64,000 nt of DNA from Pseudonocardia sp. 73-21 (GCF_001899645.1 NZ_MKVV01000086.1:1-64000), one strand, 5' to 3'; shown: positions 16,008-24,006, counted from the stretch's first letter. Numbers and translations are program-made. Notes: generated by a model from the letters alone, not told the origin.

Positions 16008-17516
16008 ATGCTGTCGTTGATCGTGTTCTGGCCGGCGCTGGTCGCTGCCGTCCTGCTGTGCGTGCCCGCCCGGGTGCCCCCGAAGGTGTTCGTCGGGGCG
16101 TGGATCGCGGCGAGCCTCGTCGATCTCGTGCTGATCGGCGTCGTGTGGGTGGGCCTGCCCGCGGGCGGCGGCTACGGGTTCGAGGAACGGGTGGTCTGGA
16201 TCCCGACGGCGGGGATCTCCTACCACGTCGGCGTCGACGGACTGTCGCTGCCGCTGCTCGCCCTGACCGGTGTGCTGTTCACCGCCTGCGCGGTGTTCGC
16301 CTGGCGCGAGACCCGCCGGGTGAAGGCGTACGTCACGCTGTTCCTCGCGCTGCAGGCGGTGTCGCTGGGGCTGTTCGTGGCGCTGGACCTGATCCTGTTC
16401 TTCGTCTTCTTCGACCTGTCGATCGTATTCATGTACTTCGTGATCGCCGGCTGGGGCCACGGCGCCGCGGCCCGCGGGGCGGCGCTGCGGTTCTTCCTCT
16501 ACACCTTCCTCGGCTCGCTGGCGCTGCTGCTGGGGTTCATCCTGCTGTTCCTGGCCGCCGTGCCGCACACCTTCGACATCCCGGAGCTCGTCGCGGCGAA
16601 CCCGCTCGCCGGCGGCGGGCTCTACTCAGGGCTGACCCTGCTCGCGATCGGCGTCGGGCTGGCGGTGAAGACCCCCAGCGTGCCGTTCCACACCTGGCTG
16701 CCGCCCGCGCACACCGAGGCCCCGGCCACCGGCTCGGCGGTACTGGCCGGGGTGCTGCTGAAGATGGGTACCTACGGCTTCGTCCGGATCGCGATGCCGC
16801 TGCTGCCCGCGACCTGGCGCGACTACGCAATGGTGGTCGTGATCGTCGGGGTGGTGTCGGTGGTGTACGGCGCGCTGGTCGCACTCGCCCAGACCGACCT
16901 GAAACGCATGATCGCCTACACCTCGATCAACCACATGGGCTACGTGTTGCTCGGTGTCGGCGCCGCCGGGCTGGTCGCCGGCAGCGACGAGCAGGCGCGG
17001 CAGCTCGCCACCACGGGCGCGGTGACGCAGATGGTGTCGCACGGGCTGATCACCGGCGCGCTGTTCCTGCTCGCCGGGGTGCTCCACGACCGCGGCGGCA
17101 CCTACGACATGGGCGCCTACTCCGGGCTCGCCGCGCGCGTGCCACGCTTCGCGGGTCTGTTTGTGATCGCCGCGTTCGCGTCGCTGGGGCTGCCCGGGTT
17201 CTCCGGGTTCATCGCCGAGTTCCAGATCTTCACCGGCGCGTTGGGCGCCGCCCCGGTCCCCACCGCGGTCGCCGTCACCGGGATCGTCGTCACCGCGGGG
17301 CTGTTCCTGCTGGCGGTCCAGCGGCTGTTGCTCGGCCCGTTGCGGGTGCCGGACGCGCCGGGCACGCCACGGCCGTTCCCCGACGTGCGGGTGAGCGAGG
17401 CGCTGGCCGTGGTTCCGCTACTGGTGCTGGTCGTCGTGCTCGGCGTGGTCCCGCGGGTGCTGCTCGACGTCATCGAGCCCGCCTCCCGAACACTGGTCGA
17501 CCTGGTGTCGCGATGA
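16008..17516 (+). CDS. nuoM: complex-I-like antiporter subunit M
   Basis: The 502-residue subunit has 14 expected helices. The broken-helix region TPSVPFHTWLPPAHTEAPAT and the preceding VKTPS lysine are canonical for NuoM. In helix 5 the motif is FFDLSIVFMYFVIAGWGH, so the catalytic Glu (E144 in E. coli) appears as Asp and the normal Pro as Phe. A Lys in DLKRMIAYTSINHMGY is kept. The ATG at 16008 follows nuoL by eight bases. The changed Glu suggests a tuned rather than a lost channel. Confidence 0.93.
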   Translation: MLSLIVFWPALVAAVLLCVPARVPPKVFVGAWIAASLVDLVLIGVVWVGLPAGGGYGFEERVVWIPTAGISYHVGVDGLSLPLLALTGVLFTACAVFAWRETRRVKAYVTLFLALQAVSLGLFVALDLILFFVFFDLSIVFMYFVIAGWGHGAAARGAALRFFLYTFLGSLALLLGFILLFLAAVPHTFDIPELVAANPLAGGGLYSGLTLLAIGVGLAVKTPSVPFHTWLPPAHTEAPATGSAVLAGVLLKMGTYGFVRIAMPLLPATWRDYAMVVVIVGVVSVVYGALVALAQTDLKRMIAYTSINHMGYVLLGVGAAGLVAGSDEQARQLATTGAVTQMVSHGLITGALFLLAGVLHDRGGTYDMGAYSGLAARVPRFAGLFVIAAFASLGLPGFSGFIAEFQIFTGALGAAPVPTAVAVTGIVVTAGLFLLAVQRLLLGPLRVPDAPGTPRPFPDVRVSEALAVVPLLVLVVVLGVVPRVLLDVIEPASRTLVDLVSR

Positions 17517-17529
17517 CGGGGGTGCGCCC

Positions 17530-18942
17530 GTGGAGGGGATGAACGAGAACCCTGTCGCGCTGCTGCCGGAGCTGCTGCTGCTGGGCAGCGCGGTGTTCGG
17601 GTTGCTGCTCGGCGCGTGGACGCCACGCCGCCACCAGGGCCGGATCCGGTGGCTGGCCACCGCGGCGTGCGTGGCGGGGCTCGCGGCCACGGCGGCCGGC
17701 GCGCTCGCCCCGCCGCAGCTGGTGTTCGGCGCCAGCTACGCGATCGACCCGACCACCACCGCGACGCGGGCGATCGTGCTGGTCGCGACCCTGCTGGCGA
17801 TCTGGCTCTCGGCCGACGCGGTCGCCGGGCACCCCCGCGAGGCCGAGTACACCGTGCTGGTGCAGCTCGCGGCCCTGGGCGCGATCGTGATGGGTGGCGC
17901 CCAGGACCTGCTGCTGCTCGCCGCCGCGTTCCTGCTCGCCAGCGTCCCCCTGTACGCCCTGGCCGGGTGGGCCGCCGACGGACGCGCCACCGAGGCCGCC
18001 ATGAAGTACTACCTGTCGGGTGCCTTCACCGGGGTCGCGCTGCTGGCCGGGGTGACGCTGCTCTACGGCGCCGGCGGGGCCACCGGTTATCCGGCCCTGC
18101 GCGTCGGGCTCGCAGCGGGCCCGGCCGCGGTCGCCGCGGTCGGGCTGGTGGCGGTGCTCGCGGGGCTGATGTTCAAGGCCGGCGCCGTACCCGCCCAGTT
18201 CTGGGTTCCCGACGTCACCGACGGCACCCCCGCCCCGGTCGCCGCCGTCGTCACCACGATCCCGAAGATCGGCGCCCTGGTCGCGACCTACCGACTGCTG
18301 GTCGAGGCAGTGCCCGCCGCGGTCGTCGACTGGCCGCTGCTCGTGGCGGTCATCGCGGCGGCGTCGGTGACGCTGGGCAACCTCGGCGCCTTCTTCCAGA
18401 CCTCGGTGCAACGCCTGCTCGCCTACTCCACCATCTCCCAGGTCGGCTACCTGCTGATGGGCGTCGCTGTGGCCGGGCGGTCCACGCTCGCGCTGCCCGG
18501 GCTGCTGTTCTACCTCGCCGGGTACGCGGTCACGAACCTGGCCGTGTTCGCCGTCGCGGCCGCCGTCCCCACCGCCCGCACCCTCGACGACCACCGCGGC
18601 CTCGCCCGTCGGCGGCCGCTGCTCGCCGCGTCGCTGGTCGTCGGGCTGCTCGGGCTCGTCGGCACCCCGCCCACCGCGGTCTTCCTGGGCAAGCTGACGC
18701 TGTTCACCGCCGCCGTGGACGGCGGGATGGCGTGGCTGGCCGTGCTCGCCGTTGTCAACACCGTCGCCAGCGTCTTCTACTACCTGCGCTGGATCGCCCC
18801 CGCCTTCGCCGCTCCCGACCCCGAGCACCCGCTACCGGGGGGCCGCACGCCGGTGGCGACGACGGTGGCCGTGACCGCGGCCGTGGCGTCGGTCGTGCTC
18901 GGGATCGCCGGCGGAGCCGTCCTGCCGCTGCTCGGCCGGTAG
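17530..18942 (+). CDS. nuoN: complex-I-like antiporter subunit N
   Basis: This 470-residue membrane subunit closes the operon. The helix-7 lysine is present in FKAGAVPAQFWVPDVTDGTP and the central Lys in IPKIGALVATYR. By eye, the helix-5 position that is Glu in most NuoN proteins (pattern E-L-x-S-L-P-L) is hydrophobic here: LLLAAAFLLASVPLYALAG. The GTG at 17530 is preceded by a G-run about eight bases away; an ATG at 17539 is possible but too close to its purine tract. Nothing resembling a peripheral-arm gene follows; remnants of unrelated genes begin at about 19.0 kb. Confidence 0.92.
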   Translation: MEGMNENPVALLPELLLLGSAVFGLLLGAWTPRRHQGRIRWLATAACVAGLAATAAGALAPPQLVFGASYAIDPTTTATRAIVLVATLLAIWLSADAVAGHPREAEYTVLVQLAALGAIVMGGAQDLLLLAAAFLLASVPLYALAGWAADGRATEAAMKYYLSGAFTGVALLAGVTLLYGAGGATGYPALRVGLAAGPAAVAAVGLVAVLAGLMFKAGAVPAQFWVPDVTDGTPAPVAAVVTTIPKIGALVATYRLLVEAVPAAVVDWPLLVAVIAAASVTLGNLGAFFQTSVQRLLAYSTISQVGYLLMGVAVAGRSTLALPGLLFYLAGYAVTNLAVFAVAAAVPTARTLDDHRGLARRRPLLAASLVVGLLGLVGTPPTAVFLGKLTLFTAAVDGGMAWLAVLAVVNTVASVFYYLRWIAPAFAAPDPEHPLPGGRTPVATTVAVTAAVASVVLGIAGGAVLPLLGR

Positions 18943-19010
18943 CGGCGTGCGGGGCGTCCGGCTCCCGGCCACGGACAGGTGGCCCGAGCCGGTGTCCCTC
19001 GCCGACAGCG

Positions 19011-19142
19011 CTACGCCGAGCCACTGATCAGCGCCCGCCCGAACCCGTCACGCTCGTCGACGACGCCCGGCAGCGCGAAGAAGTAGCCGCCGCCGTGGGG
19101 CTTGATGTAGTCGACGAGCGGCTCGCCGGCCAGGCGGGCCTG
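19011..19142 (-). pseudogene. C-terminal remnant of a DyP-type peroxidase
   Basis: Read on the minus strand, this stretch gives RLAGEPLVDYIKPHGGGYFF followed by ALPGVVDERDGFGRALI and a TAG at 19013-19011. This is the characteristic ending of DyP-type heme peroxidases (GGGYFF-LPG then a Trp/Phe-Gly-Arg tail). Nothing upstream in frame continues the enzyme: the sequence runs straight into a plus-strand PAP2 fragment near 19145. The heme-binding part is missing, so this is a relic left by a rearrangement. Confidence 0.55.
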
Positions 19143-19159
19143 CACCGTGCAGTGCGGAC

Positions 19160-19459
19160 TACTCGATGCCCAGCGACCACGCCGTCGTCGCCGGGGCGCT
19201 CGTGGTCGGCCTGTGGGTCCTGCAGCGCAGGCTGGGCGTGCTCGGTGCGGCGCTCGCGCTGCTGGTCGCGTTCTCGCGCGTCTACGTCGGCGTGCACTAT
19301 CCCAGCGACGTGGCGGTGGGTCTGCTGTTCGGGGCGGTCGTGGCCGCGGTGGTGGTCCCCGGCCTGCGCGGTCCGGCGACCGCCGTCGCCCAGCGGCTGC
19401 TCAGGATGTACTTTCGCCCGCTGATCGAGGCCAGGACCGGGACGGATCCGCGGAGGTGA
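19160..19459 (+). pseudogene. PAP2 phosphatase, C-terminal fragment
   Basis: The frame contains the second and third PAP2 motifs, YSMPSDHAVVAGAL and SRVYVGVHYPSDVAVG, with membrane helices around them. The first motif (K-x6-RP) and the N-terminal helices are missing because the sequence breaks at the junction with the peroxidase relic. An ATG at 19166 lies inside the motif and is unlikely to be a true start. Intact relatives dephosphorylate polyprenyl or phosphatidyl substrates; this fragment should be inactive. Confidence 0.6.
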
Positions 19460-19499
19460 CCAGGGGGGCATCGTCACGGTCGGCGGGCTTGCCGCCCAC

Positions 19500-19822
19500 G
19501 TGACGGCCGTGGCTGCGGTCGTCCTGCTGGGCGCACGGCTGACCCGGGTCGCGGCCGTCGTCGTGGTGGCCCGGTTGCTGGAGCTCGGGGTGGAAACGGC
19601 GGTCAAGGACCTGGTCGACCGGCCGCGGCCGGTACTGACCGATCCTCTGGCTCACGCTGCCGGTCTACGCTTCCCGTCCGGCCACGCCGCGGGCAGCGCA
19701 GCGGTGTTCGGTGCGGTCGTCGTGGCCGTCCACTACCCCAGCGAGTCGCCGCTGGAGTGCTGCTCGGGATCGCCTCGCTGGCGGCGACGAGTCCTCTGCT
19801 GCTCCGCGACGGCATCGCGCGC
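19500..19822 (+). pseudogene. second PAP2 phosphatase remnant with internal deletion and frameshift
   Basis: The first part encodes VKDLVDRPRPVL and FPSGHAAGSAAVFGAVVV, the first two PAP2 motifs. It then jumps directly to AVHYPS, which belongs to the third motif, losing the helix and Ser-Arg of SR-x5-H. The frame breaks there, and the next coding run, VLLGIASLAATSPLLLRDG, continues in another frame. An internal deletion plus frameshift is the simplest reading. The 135 bases up to the DUF302 gene hold nothing recognisable. Confidence 0.6.
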
Positions 19823-19957
19823 AGGCGGTGGGTCGCGAGTGCGCCGGGCGGGACGTCGTCGCGAACGGCGCCAGGCCTCGACCGCATCACGCAGGAGATC
19901 CCGGAGGTGTGGTCCAGCAGCTGTTGCCGCGCGGAATCAGTGATCGGCCGGACGATG

Positions 19958-20365
19958 TCAGCTGGCGGTCAGTGAGTCGAGGGCGGCGCGGAGGCGCGTG
20001 GAGGCGTCCCTGGCGACGGTGGCGAGCTCGGCCGGTTGCTGGTTGTTGCCGTCGCCGGCCATGGCGAGCAGTTCGGCGGGGTCGACGGCCTGGACGAGGG
20101 TGCGGCCGTCGGATTGGCGGACGGTAACGTTGCAGGGCAGTTGGAGGCCGATCTCGGGGTCGGTGGACAGGGCTTGGTGGGCGAGGGCGGGGTTGCAGGC
20201 GCCGAGGATGGTGTAGTCCTCGACGTCCTCGCCGAGCTTGGCCTTAAGAGTGGCGCGGACGTCGATGGTGGTGAGGACGCCGAAGCCCTGGGTGGCCAGT
20301 GCCGCGGTGACGGCATCGATGGCGTCGCTCTGCGATAGCGCGAGTGTGACGGTGTGTGCGGACAT
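19958..20365 (-). CDS. DUF302 domain protein
   Basis: The 135-residue cytoplasmic protein matches the DUF302 pattern: an N-terminal strand-helix unit with TQGFGVLTTIDVRATLKAKL, then YTILGACNPALAHQAL and the core IGLQLPCNVTVRQSDGRTLV. The two cysteines, in GACNP and LPCNV, are family-conserved positions. The ATG at 20365 is preceded by AGGAG. It is 26 bases downstream of the CsoR-family gene and almost certainly cotranscribed with it. DUF302 proteins recur beside sulfur-handling and metal-responsive genes, but their reaction is not established. Regulation should follow the G-tract operators upstream of the repressor. Confidence 0.85.
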   Translation of the reverse strand: MSAHTVTLALSQSDAIDAVTAALATQGFGVLTTIDVRATLKAKLGEDVEDYTILGACNPALAHQALSTDPEIGLQLPCNVTVRQSDGRTLVQAVDPAELLAMAGDGNNQQPAELATVARDASTRLRAALDSLTAS

Positions 20366-20391
20366 CGTTGTCTCCTGTGTTCGGGCGGATG

Positions 20392-20652
20392 TCAGGCGAG
20401 GGAGAGGAAAAGTTTCTCCATCTGGGCCCGGTCGGGTCTTCCTTCCTCGCCGGCGTTGATGCACTGCTCCAGTCCGGCGGCGATGATCGCGAACCCGGCC
20501 TTGTCCAGAGCTCGTGAGACGGCGGCGAGCTGGGTGACGACGTCCTTGCAGTCGCGGCCGTCCTGCAGCATGCGGATGACGCCGCCGAGCTGGCCTTCGG
20601 CGCGTCGCAGTCGGTTGACCACGCTGCCGACGACATCGTCCTCGATCTTCAT
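20392..20652 (-). CDS. CsoR-family repressor of the two-cysteine, CstR-like type
   Basis: The 86-residue helical protein belongs to DUF156, with RLRRAEGQLGGVIRMLQDG at the core. Cys35 (GRDCKDV) and Cys64 (LEQCIN) are present, but the copper-ligand His at position 60 is Gly. This arrangement matches CstR-like persulfide sensors, in which the two cysteines are cross-linked by reactive sulfur, rather than copper-sensing CsoR. The ATG at 20652 follows GGAGGAG. Two G-tract operators lie upstream in the gap to the divergent Cys-rich gene, so it should control both sides. The ligand assignment is inference from the residues; a metal sensor with different ligands is not excluded. Confidence 0.85.
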   Translation of the reverse strand: MKIEDDVVGSVVNRLRRAEGQLGGVIRMLQDGRDCKDVVTQLAAVSRALDKAGFAIIAAGLEQCINAGEEGRPDRAQMEKLFLSLA

Positions 20653-20670
20653 TCCGACTCCTCCGAGTGA

Positions 20671-20684
20671 TACCTCTGGGGGTA
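20671..20684. promoter_or_regulatory. CsoR-family operator 1
   Basis: TACCTCTGGGGGTA fits the TACC-N-GGGGTA form of operators for this family. It starts 19 bases upstream of the repressor start codon, where bound repressor would block the minus-strand promoter. Confidence 0.7.
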
Positions 20685-20703
20685 TGCTGCCAATCGTACA
20701 TTC

Positions 20704-20721
20704 GATACCCAGTGGGGTATC
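20704..20721. promoter_or_regulatory. CsoR-family operator 2 (perfect inverted repeat)
   Basis: GATACCC-AGTG-GGGTATC is a perfect 7-bp inverted repeat with a four-base spacer. It is 26 bases upstream of the small Cys-rich gene and about 20 bases from operator 1. The tandem sites suggest cooperative control of the divergent pair. Confidence 0.75.
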
Positions 20722-20747
20722 AATGGCGTTGGACTCGGAGGTTTCAC

Positions 20748-20912
20748 ATGTGTCAGCGGGCGACGTGCCGGACGTGCGGGAAGGCCACCTTTCGTGGCTG
20801 TGGGCAGCACGTCGAGCAGGTTCTTGCCGGGGTTCCGGCGGCGCAGCGCTGCAGCTGTGCGGCGACGCCGAGTTCGGGCGGTGGGTGGCGGCGGCTGTTC
20901 CGTCGCGCCTGA
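20748..20912 (+). CDS. small Cys-rich putative zinc-ribbon-like protein
   Basis: The 54-residue protein begins MCQRATCRTCGKATFRGCGQ and continues HVEQVLAGVPAAQRCSC. Six cysteines fall in C-x4-C-x2-C-x7-C and C-x-C spacing, suggesting a metal site or a reactive thiol array. It resembles a widespread but uncharacterised actinobacterial small protein with a TCGK-GCGQHV core. GGAGG six bases before the ATG supports the start. It diverges from the CstR-like gene across two operators, so it is probably induced by the same signal. The basic tail (GWRRLFRRA) is variable. Function is unknown. Confidence 0.7.
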   Translation: MCQRATCRTCGKATFRGCGQHVEQVLAGVPAAQRCSCAATPSSGGGWRRLFRRA

Positions 20913-21229
20913 CGGCCACCCGCGTAGAGATGGTCGTGGCCCCGACGTCGCTGCGGCGCGGTTAGCCCCGTCAGGGGTCGAGGCGGCGGGCGAGATTCGG
21001 CTGTACCGGGCCGGACAACTCCTGGGCGGTGCCGCGGCGCCCGGCAATCGTCATGAGCAGGGATTCAGCCGGCCCTTCGACGTCAGGTCGCCTTCCGGCG
21101 GCCGACGCTCCGATGCGGGAACTGGTGCGGTCACCACGAGTCGATCGAGCCGGTGATCACCGCGAACGCCTGATCGATGGGCACCTCGATGGTGACCGTG
21201 CCGGTGATCGGGGGATCGCTGCCGGGGCG
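20913..21229. other. intergenic region with possible SRPBCC remnant
   Basis: About 315 bases hold no intact gene. On the minus strand at 21131-21220 the translation ITGTVTIEVPIDQAFAVITG, then SIDSW and a stop, resembles the first 30 residues of SRPBCC/AHSA1-type lipid-binding proteins. No start or continuation is visible. It may be a decayed gene fragment downstream of the histidine kinase, or chance. Confidence 0.3.
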
Positions 21230-22576
21230 TCACACCGACGCCGGCAGCTCGATTGTCACCACGGCGCCGCCACCTTCGCGGTTCGCGGCGATGGCCCGGC
21301 CCCCGTGGGCCTGCGCGATGGCCGCCACGATGGACAGACCCAGCCCGGTGCCGCCGCTGTCGCGGGTTCGTGCCGCTTCCGCGCGGTGGAACCGCTCGAA
21401 GGCGTGCGGCAGGAATTCCGGCGGGAAGCCTCCTCCGCGGTCGGCGATCTCGATCGTGATCTGGCCGCTCAGCCCTGCCGCGGTGGTGACGTCCACGACT
21501 GTGCCGGCCGGAGCGTGGCGGATCGCGTTGTCGAGCAGGTTGTCCACCGCCTGACGGAGCCGGTCCTGGTCGGCGTCGACGGTGAGCTCGGCAGGGCCGT
21601 GCCGGACCACCGTGATCCGTGCGCCGCCGCGCGCGGCCGCCCCGCGGGCGGCGGTTGACAGAAGGTCCGGCAGGGAAAACCGTTGCGGGCGCAGGAATGG
21701 TTGGTGATTGTCCGCGCGGGCCAGTAGCAGCAGGTCCTCGGCCAGCCGGATCAGCCGGTCAGTCTCTTGGCCGGCCGCCGTGACCGCCTCGACGAGGTCG
21801 TCGCGGCTGCGCCCGGGACGGGCCGCGAGCTCGAGTTCGGTGCGCAGGATCGCCAGGGGGGTGCGCAGCTCGTGTCCGGCGTCGGCGACGAACCCGCGCT
21901 CGCGGTCCAAGGCCTTCTGCAGCCGATCGAGCAGCGCGTTCATCGTGGTGCCCAGCGCGGCGATCTCGTCGCGGGTCGAGGGCACCGCGAGCCGGCGGTT
22001 CAGGTTCTGCTCGCTGATCTCGGCGGCCTGGCCGCGCATCCGTTCCACCGGTCGCAACACGGTTCCGGCCAGCAGCCACGCCCCGACGCCGGCCAGCAAC
22101 ACCGCGAGCGGCCCGCCGATGATCAGCGCCGACGTCGCCCGGTCGACCGCCGCGTCGGAAACGTCGGTCCCGGTTCCGACCACGATCAGCTGGCGACGTC
22201 CACCGGTCACGACGGTGGTGGCCAGCACGCGGCTGCGGTCGCCGTTCACCGTCGCGGTGAACGACACCTCACCTGCAGCGGCCTGTGCGCGCTGCGCCGG
22301 GTCGAGCAAGGGCTGGGGACCTGCCTCGACGGAGGAGGTCACGACCTGCCCGTCGAGTCCGCTGATCTGCAGGATCTCGTCGGTCAGGCCCGCCCGCGGG
22401 AGCCCGCCCTCCGACCCGAGCTCGTCGGCCACGGATGCCACGCGGGCACGCAGTCCCGGGTCCAGGGAGGCGTCGACGCTGACGCGCAGCTGCAGCACGA
22501 ACGTGGCCCCCGCCAACCCGATCACCACGGCGGTGGCCAGCGCGAACAGCAGGGCCAGGCGGAACCTCAGCGGCAT
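21230..22576 (-). CDS. sensor histidine kinase (OmpR-partner type)
   Basis: The 448-residue inner-membrane kinase has a first helix at about residues 7-30, an extracytoplasmic sensor of about 120 residues, a second helix near 155-178 (GGPLAVLLAGVGAWLLAGTV) and HAMP. The phospho-acceptor is in AGHELRTPLAILRTELE. The ATP-binding boxes follow: RQAVDNLLDNAIRHAP (N box), IADRGGGFPPEF and GGTGLGLSIVAAI. I chose the ATG at 22576; the frame extends upstream into the regulator gene without a better start. The response regulator lies immediately upstream on the same strand. The periplasmic signal is unknown. Confidence 0.9.
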   Translation of the reverse strand: MPLRFRLALLFALATAVVIGLAGATFVLQLRVSVDASLDPGLRARVASVADELGSEGGLPRAGLTDEILQISGLDGQVVTSSVEAGPQPLLDPAQRAQAAAGEVSFTATVNGDRSRVLATTVVTGGRRQLIVVGTGTDVSDAAVDRATSALIIGGPLAVLLAGVGAWLLAGTVLRPVERMRGQAAEISEQNLNRRLAVPSTRDEIAALGTTMNALLDRLQKALDRERGFVADAGHELRTPLAILRTELELAARPGRSRDDLVEAVTAAGQETDRLIRLAEDLLLLARADNHQPFLRPQRFSLPDLLSTAARGAAARGGARITVVRHGPAELTVDADQDRLRQAVDNLLDNAIRHAPAGTVVDVTTAAGLSGQITIEIADRGGGFPPEFLPHAFERFHRAEAARTRDSGGTGLGLSIVAAIAQAHGGRAIAANREGGGAVVTIELPASV

Positions 22577-22607
22577 CGGACGGTCCGTCCGCCGGGCCGC
22601 GGCGGCG

Positions 22608-23297
22608 TCATGCCGACATCTCCGACGGCTCCGTGCGGAGCCGGTATCCCGAACCGCGGACGGTCTCCAGCTGTTCGACCCCGAACGGTCGGTCGATCTT
22701 GCGGCGGAGGTAGAGCACGTACTGGTCGACCACGTTGGACACGCCGTCGTAGGCGAAGTCCCACACGTGGTCGAGGATCCGGGTGCGGGTGAGCACCTGT
22801 CCGGGATGGCGCAGGAACAGCTCCAGCAGCGCGAATTCCTTGCTCGAGAGCTCCAGTTCGGTGTTACCACGCCACGCGCGGCGCGTGGCCGGGTCCAGCC
22901 GCAGGTCCGATACTTGCAGCTCGGTGGGCCGCTCCACCGCGCCCCGCCGGATCAGTGCCCGTACCCGCGCGGAGAGCTCGGCGAAGCTGAACGGCTTGGC
23001 GAGGTAGTCGTCGGCACCCGCGTCGAGTCCGCGCACCCGGTCGTCCACATCATCGCGGGCGGTGAGCATCAGCACCGGCATCCAGCGCCCCGCTGAGCGC
23101 AGGCTGCGGCACACCTCGACGCCGTTCATGCCGGGCAGCATCACGTCCAGCAGCACCGCGTCGTAGTCAAGCTCGGTTGCCTGCCACAGGGCGCCCGGAC
23201 CCGTGCTGGCGACGTCGACGGCGTAGCCGTCCTCCTCGAGGCCCCGTTTCAGCAGTGCGGCCATCCGAAGCTCGTCCTCTACGACCAGTACCCGCAC
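22608..23297 (-). CDS. OmpR-family response regulator
   Basis: The 229-residue DNA-binding regulator starts MRVLVVEDELRM (acidic pocket). Its phospho-acceptor is in YDAVLLDVMLPGMNG and the switch Lys in DYLAKPFSF. A winged-helix domain covers about residues 125-220 (SSKEFALLELFLRHPG, VVDQYVLYLRRKID). It pairs with the kinase encoded just downstream; the regulator stop is about 30 bases before the kinase ATG. The start codon is a GTG at 23297. Targets are not visible in the sequence. Confidence 0.93.
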   Translation of the reverse strand: MRVLVVEDELRMAALLKRGLEEDGYAVDVASTGPGALWQATELDYDAVLLDVMLPGMNGVEVCRSLRSAGRWMPVLMLTARDDVDDRVRGLDAGADDYLAKPFSFAELSARVRALIRRGAVERPTELQVSDLRLDPATRRAWRGNTELELSSKEFALLELFLRHPGQVLTRTRILDHVWDFAYDGVSNVVDQYVLYLRRKIDRPFGVEQLETVRGSGYRLRTEPSEMSA

Positions 23298-23463
23298 GCC
23301 CAGAACCCTATTCAGGCTCGATGTGAGAACGATGAGAAAAGGCGGCGGCCCGGCCCTTCACGAGGGTCGGCCAGCCGAGGGTGCGGGGTCGTCGGCGAGC
23401 ACCCGACGACTGCTGCACTGTCGTGAGGCGGGCGATCGCGCCGACCGGTGGGACGGGTCGCCG

Positions 23464-24006
23464 TCAGCCGTTCGGGGCGGTGGCCGATCCGGTCGGCACC
23501 AGAGCCGTCTGGCAGCGCGCGTCGAGTGTGTCGATCAGCTGTAGAACGTGGTCGATGGCTGCCGTGCCGTCGCGGCCCGTGCGGGCAGCTTCACGGAGCT
23601 GGGCGACGGAGTCCTTCAGGTCGGCGAACACCGCGTGCAGTTGTTCGTTCCGGGTGGACAGGCGGCGGTCCATGCGGGTCTCGGCACGGTCGGCGGCCGC
23701 GATGACGGCCGCTCCCTTCGCGCCTCCGGCGGCGACGACAGCCTGCGACAGGTCCTCGAGGGTCTGTGTGCTCTTCAGGCAGTCCTGTGTGTCGAGGGCC
23801 AGTCGGTCCGTAGCCGCGAGCGACGGGCCGGTCTGAGGTGACCTTGACACCGGCGGGGCCGGGGTGGGGTCCTGCCACTGCGCGAAGATCAGCACGGCGG
23901 CGATGACCGTGGCGGCTACCACTGTGGAGCCGATCAGCCGGTCGCTCCATCGGACCGGTCCCGATCGGGTCCAGGCTCCACGTCGGCGAGGCGCCTTGCT
24001 GCTCAC
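23464..24006 (-). CDS. single-pass membrane protein with helical exported domain
   Basis: The 180-residue protein has a basic cytoplasmic start, one helix (STVVAATVIAAVLIFAQW, about residues 28-45), a Pro-rich linker and a mostly helical exported domain of about 120 residues. Two cysteines, in TQDCLKST and DARCQTAL, are about 90 residues apart and might pair. The layout recalls the protein at 4288-4947, but I see no clear sequence match. Translation would start at a GTG with only a weak ribosome-binding site. Function is unknown. It lies divergently beside the ClC gene. Confidence 0.6.
   Translation of the reverse strand: MSSKAPRRRGAWTRSGPVRWSDRLIGSTVVAATVIAAVLIFAQWQDPTPAPPVSRSPQTGPSLAATDRLALDTQDCLKSTQTLEDLSQAVVAAGGAKGAAVIAAADRAETRMDRRLSTRNEQLHAVFADLKDSVAQLREAARTGRDGTAAIDHVLQLIDTLDARCQTALVPTGSATAPNG

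Noticed and set aside
17470..18828. Minus-strand open frame of 452 codons opposite nuoN
   Set aside because: The Gly/Gln/Asp-rich translation has no recognisable fold. nuoN on the other strand is a full-length family member.
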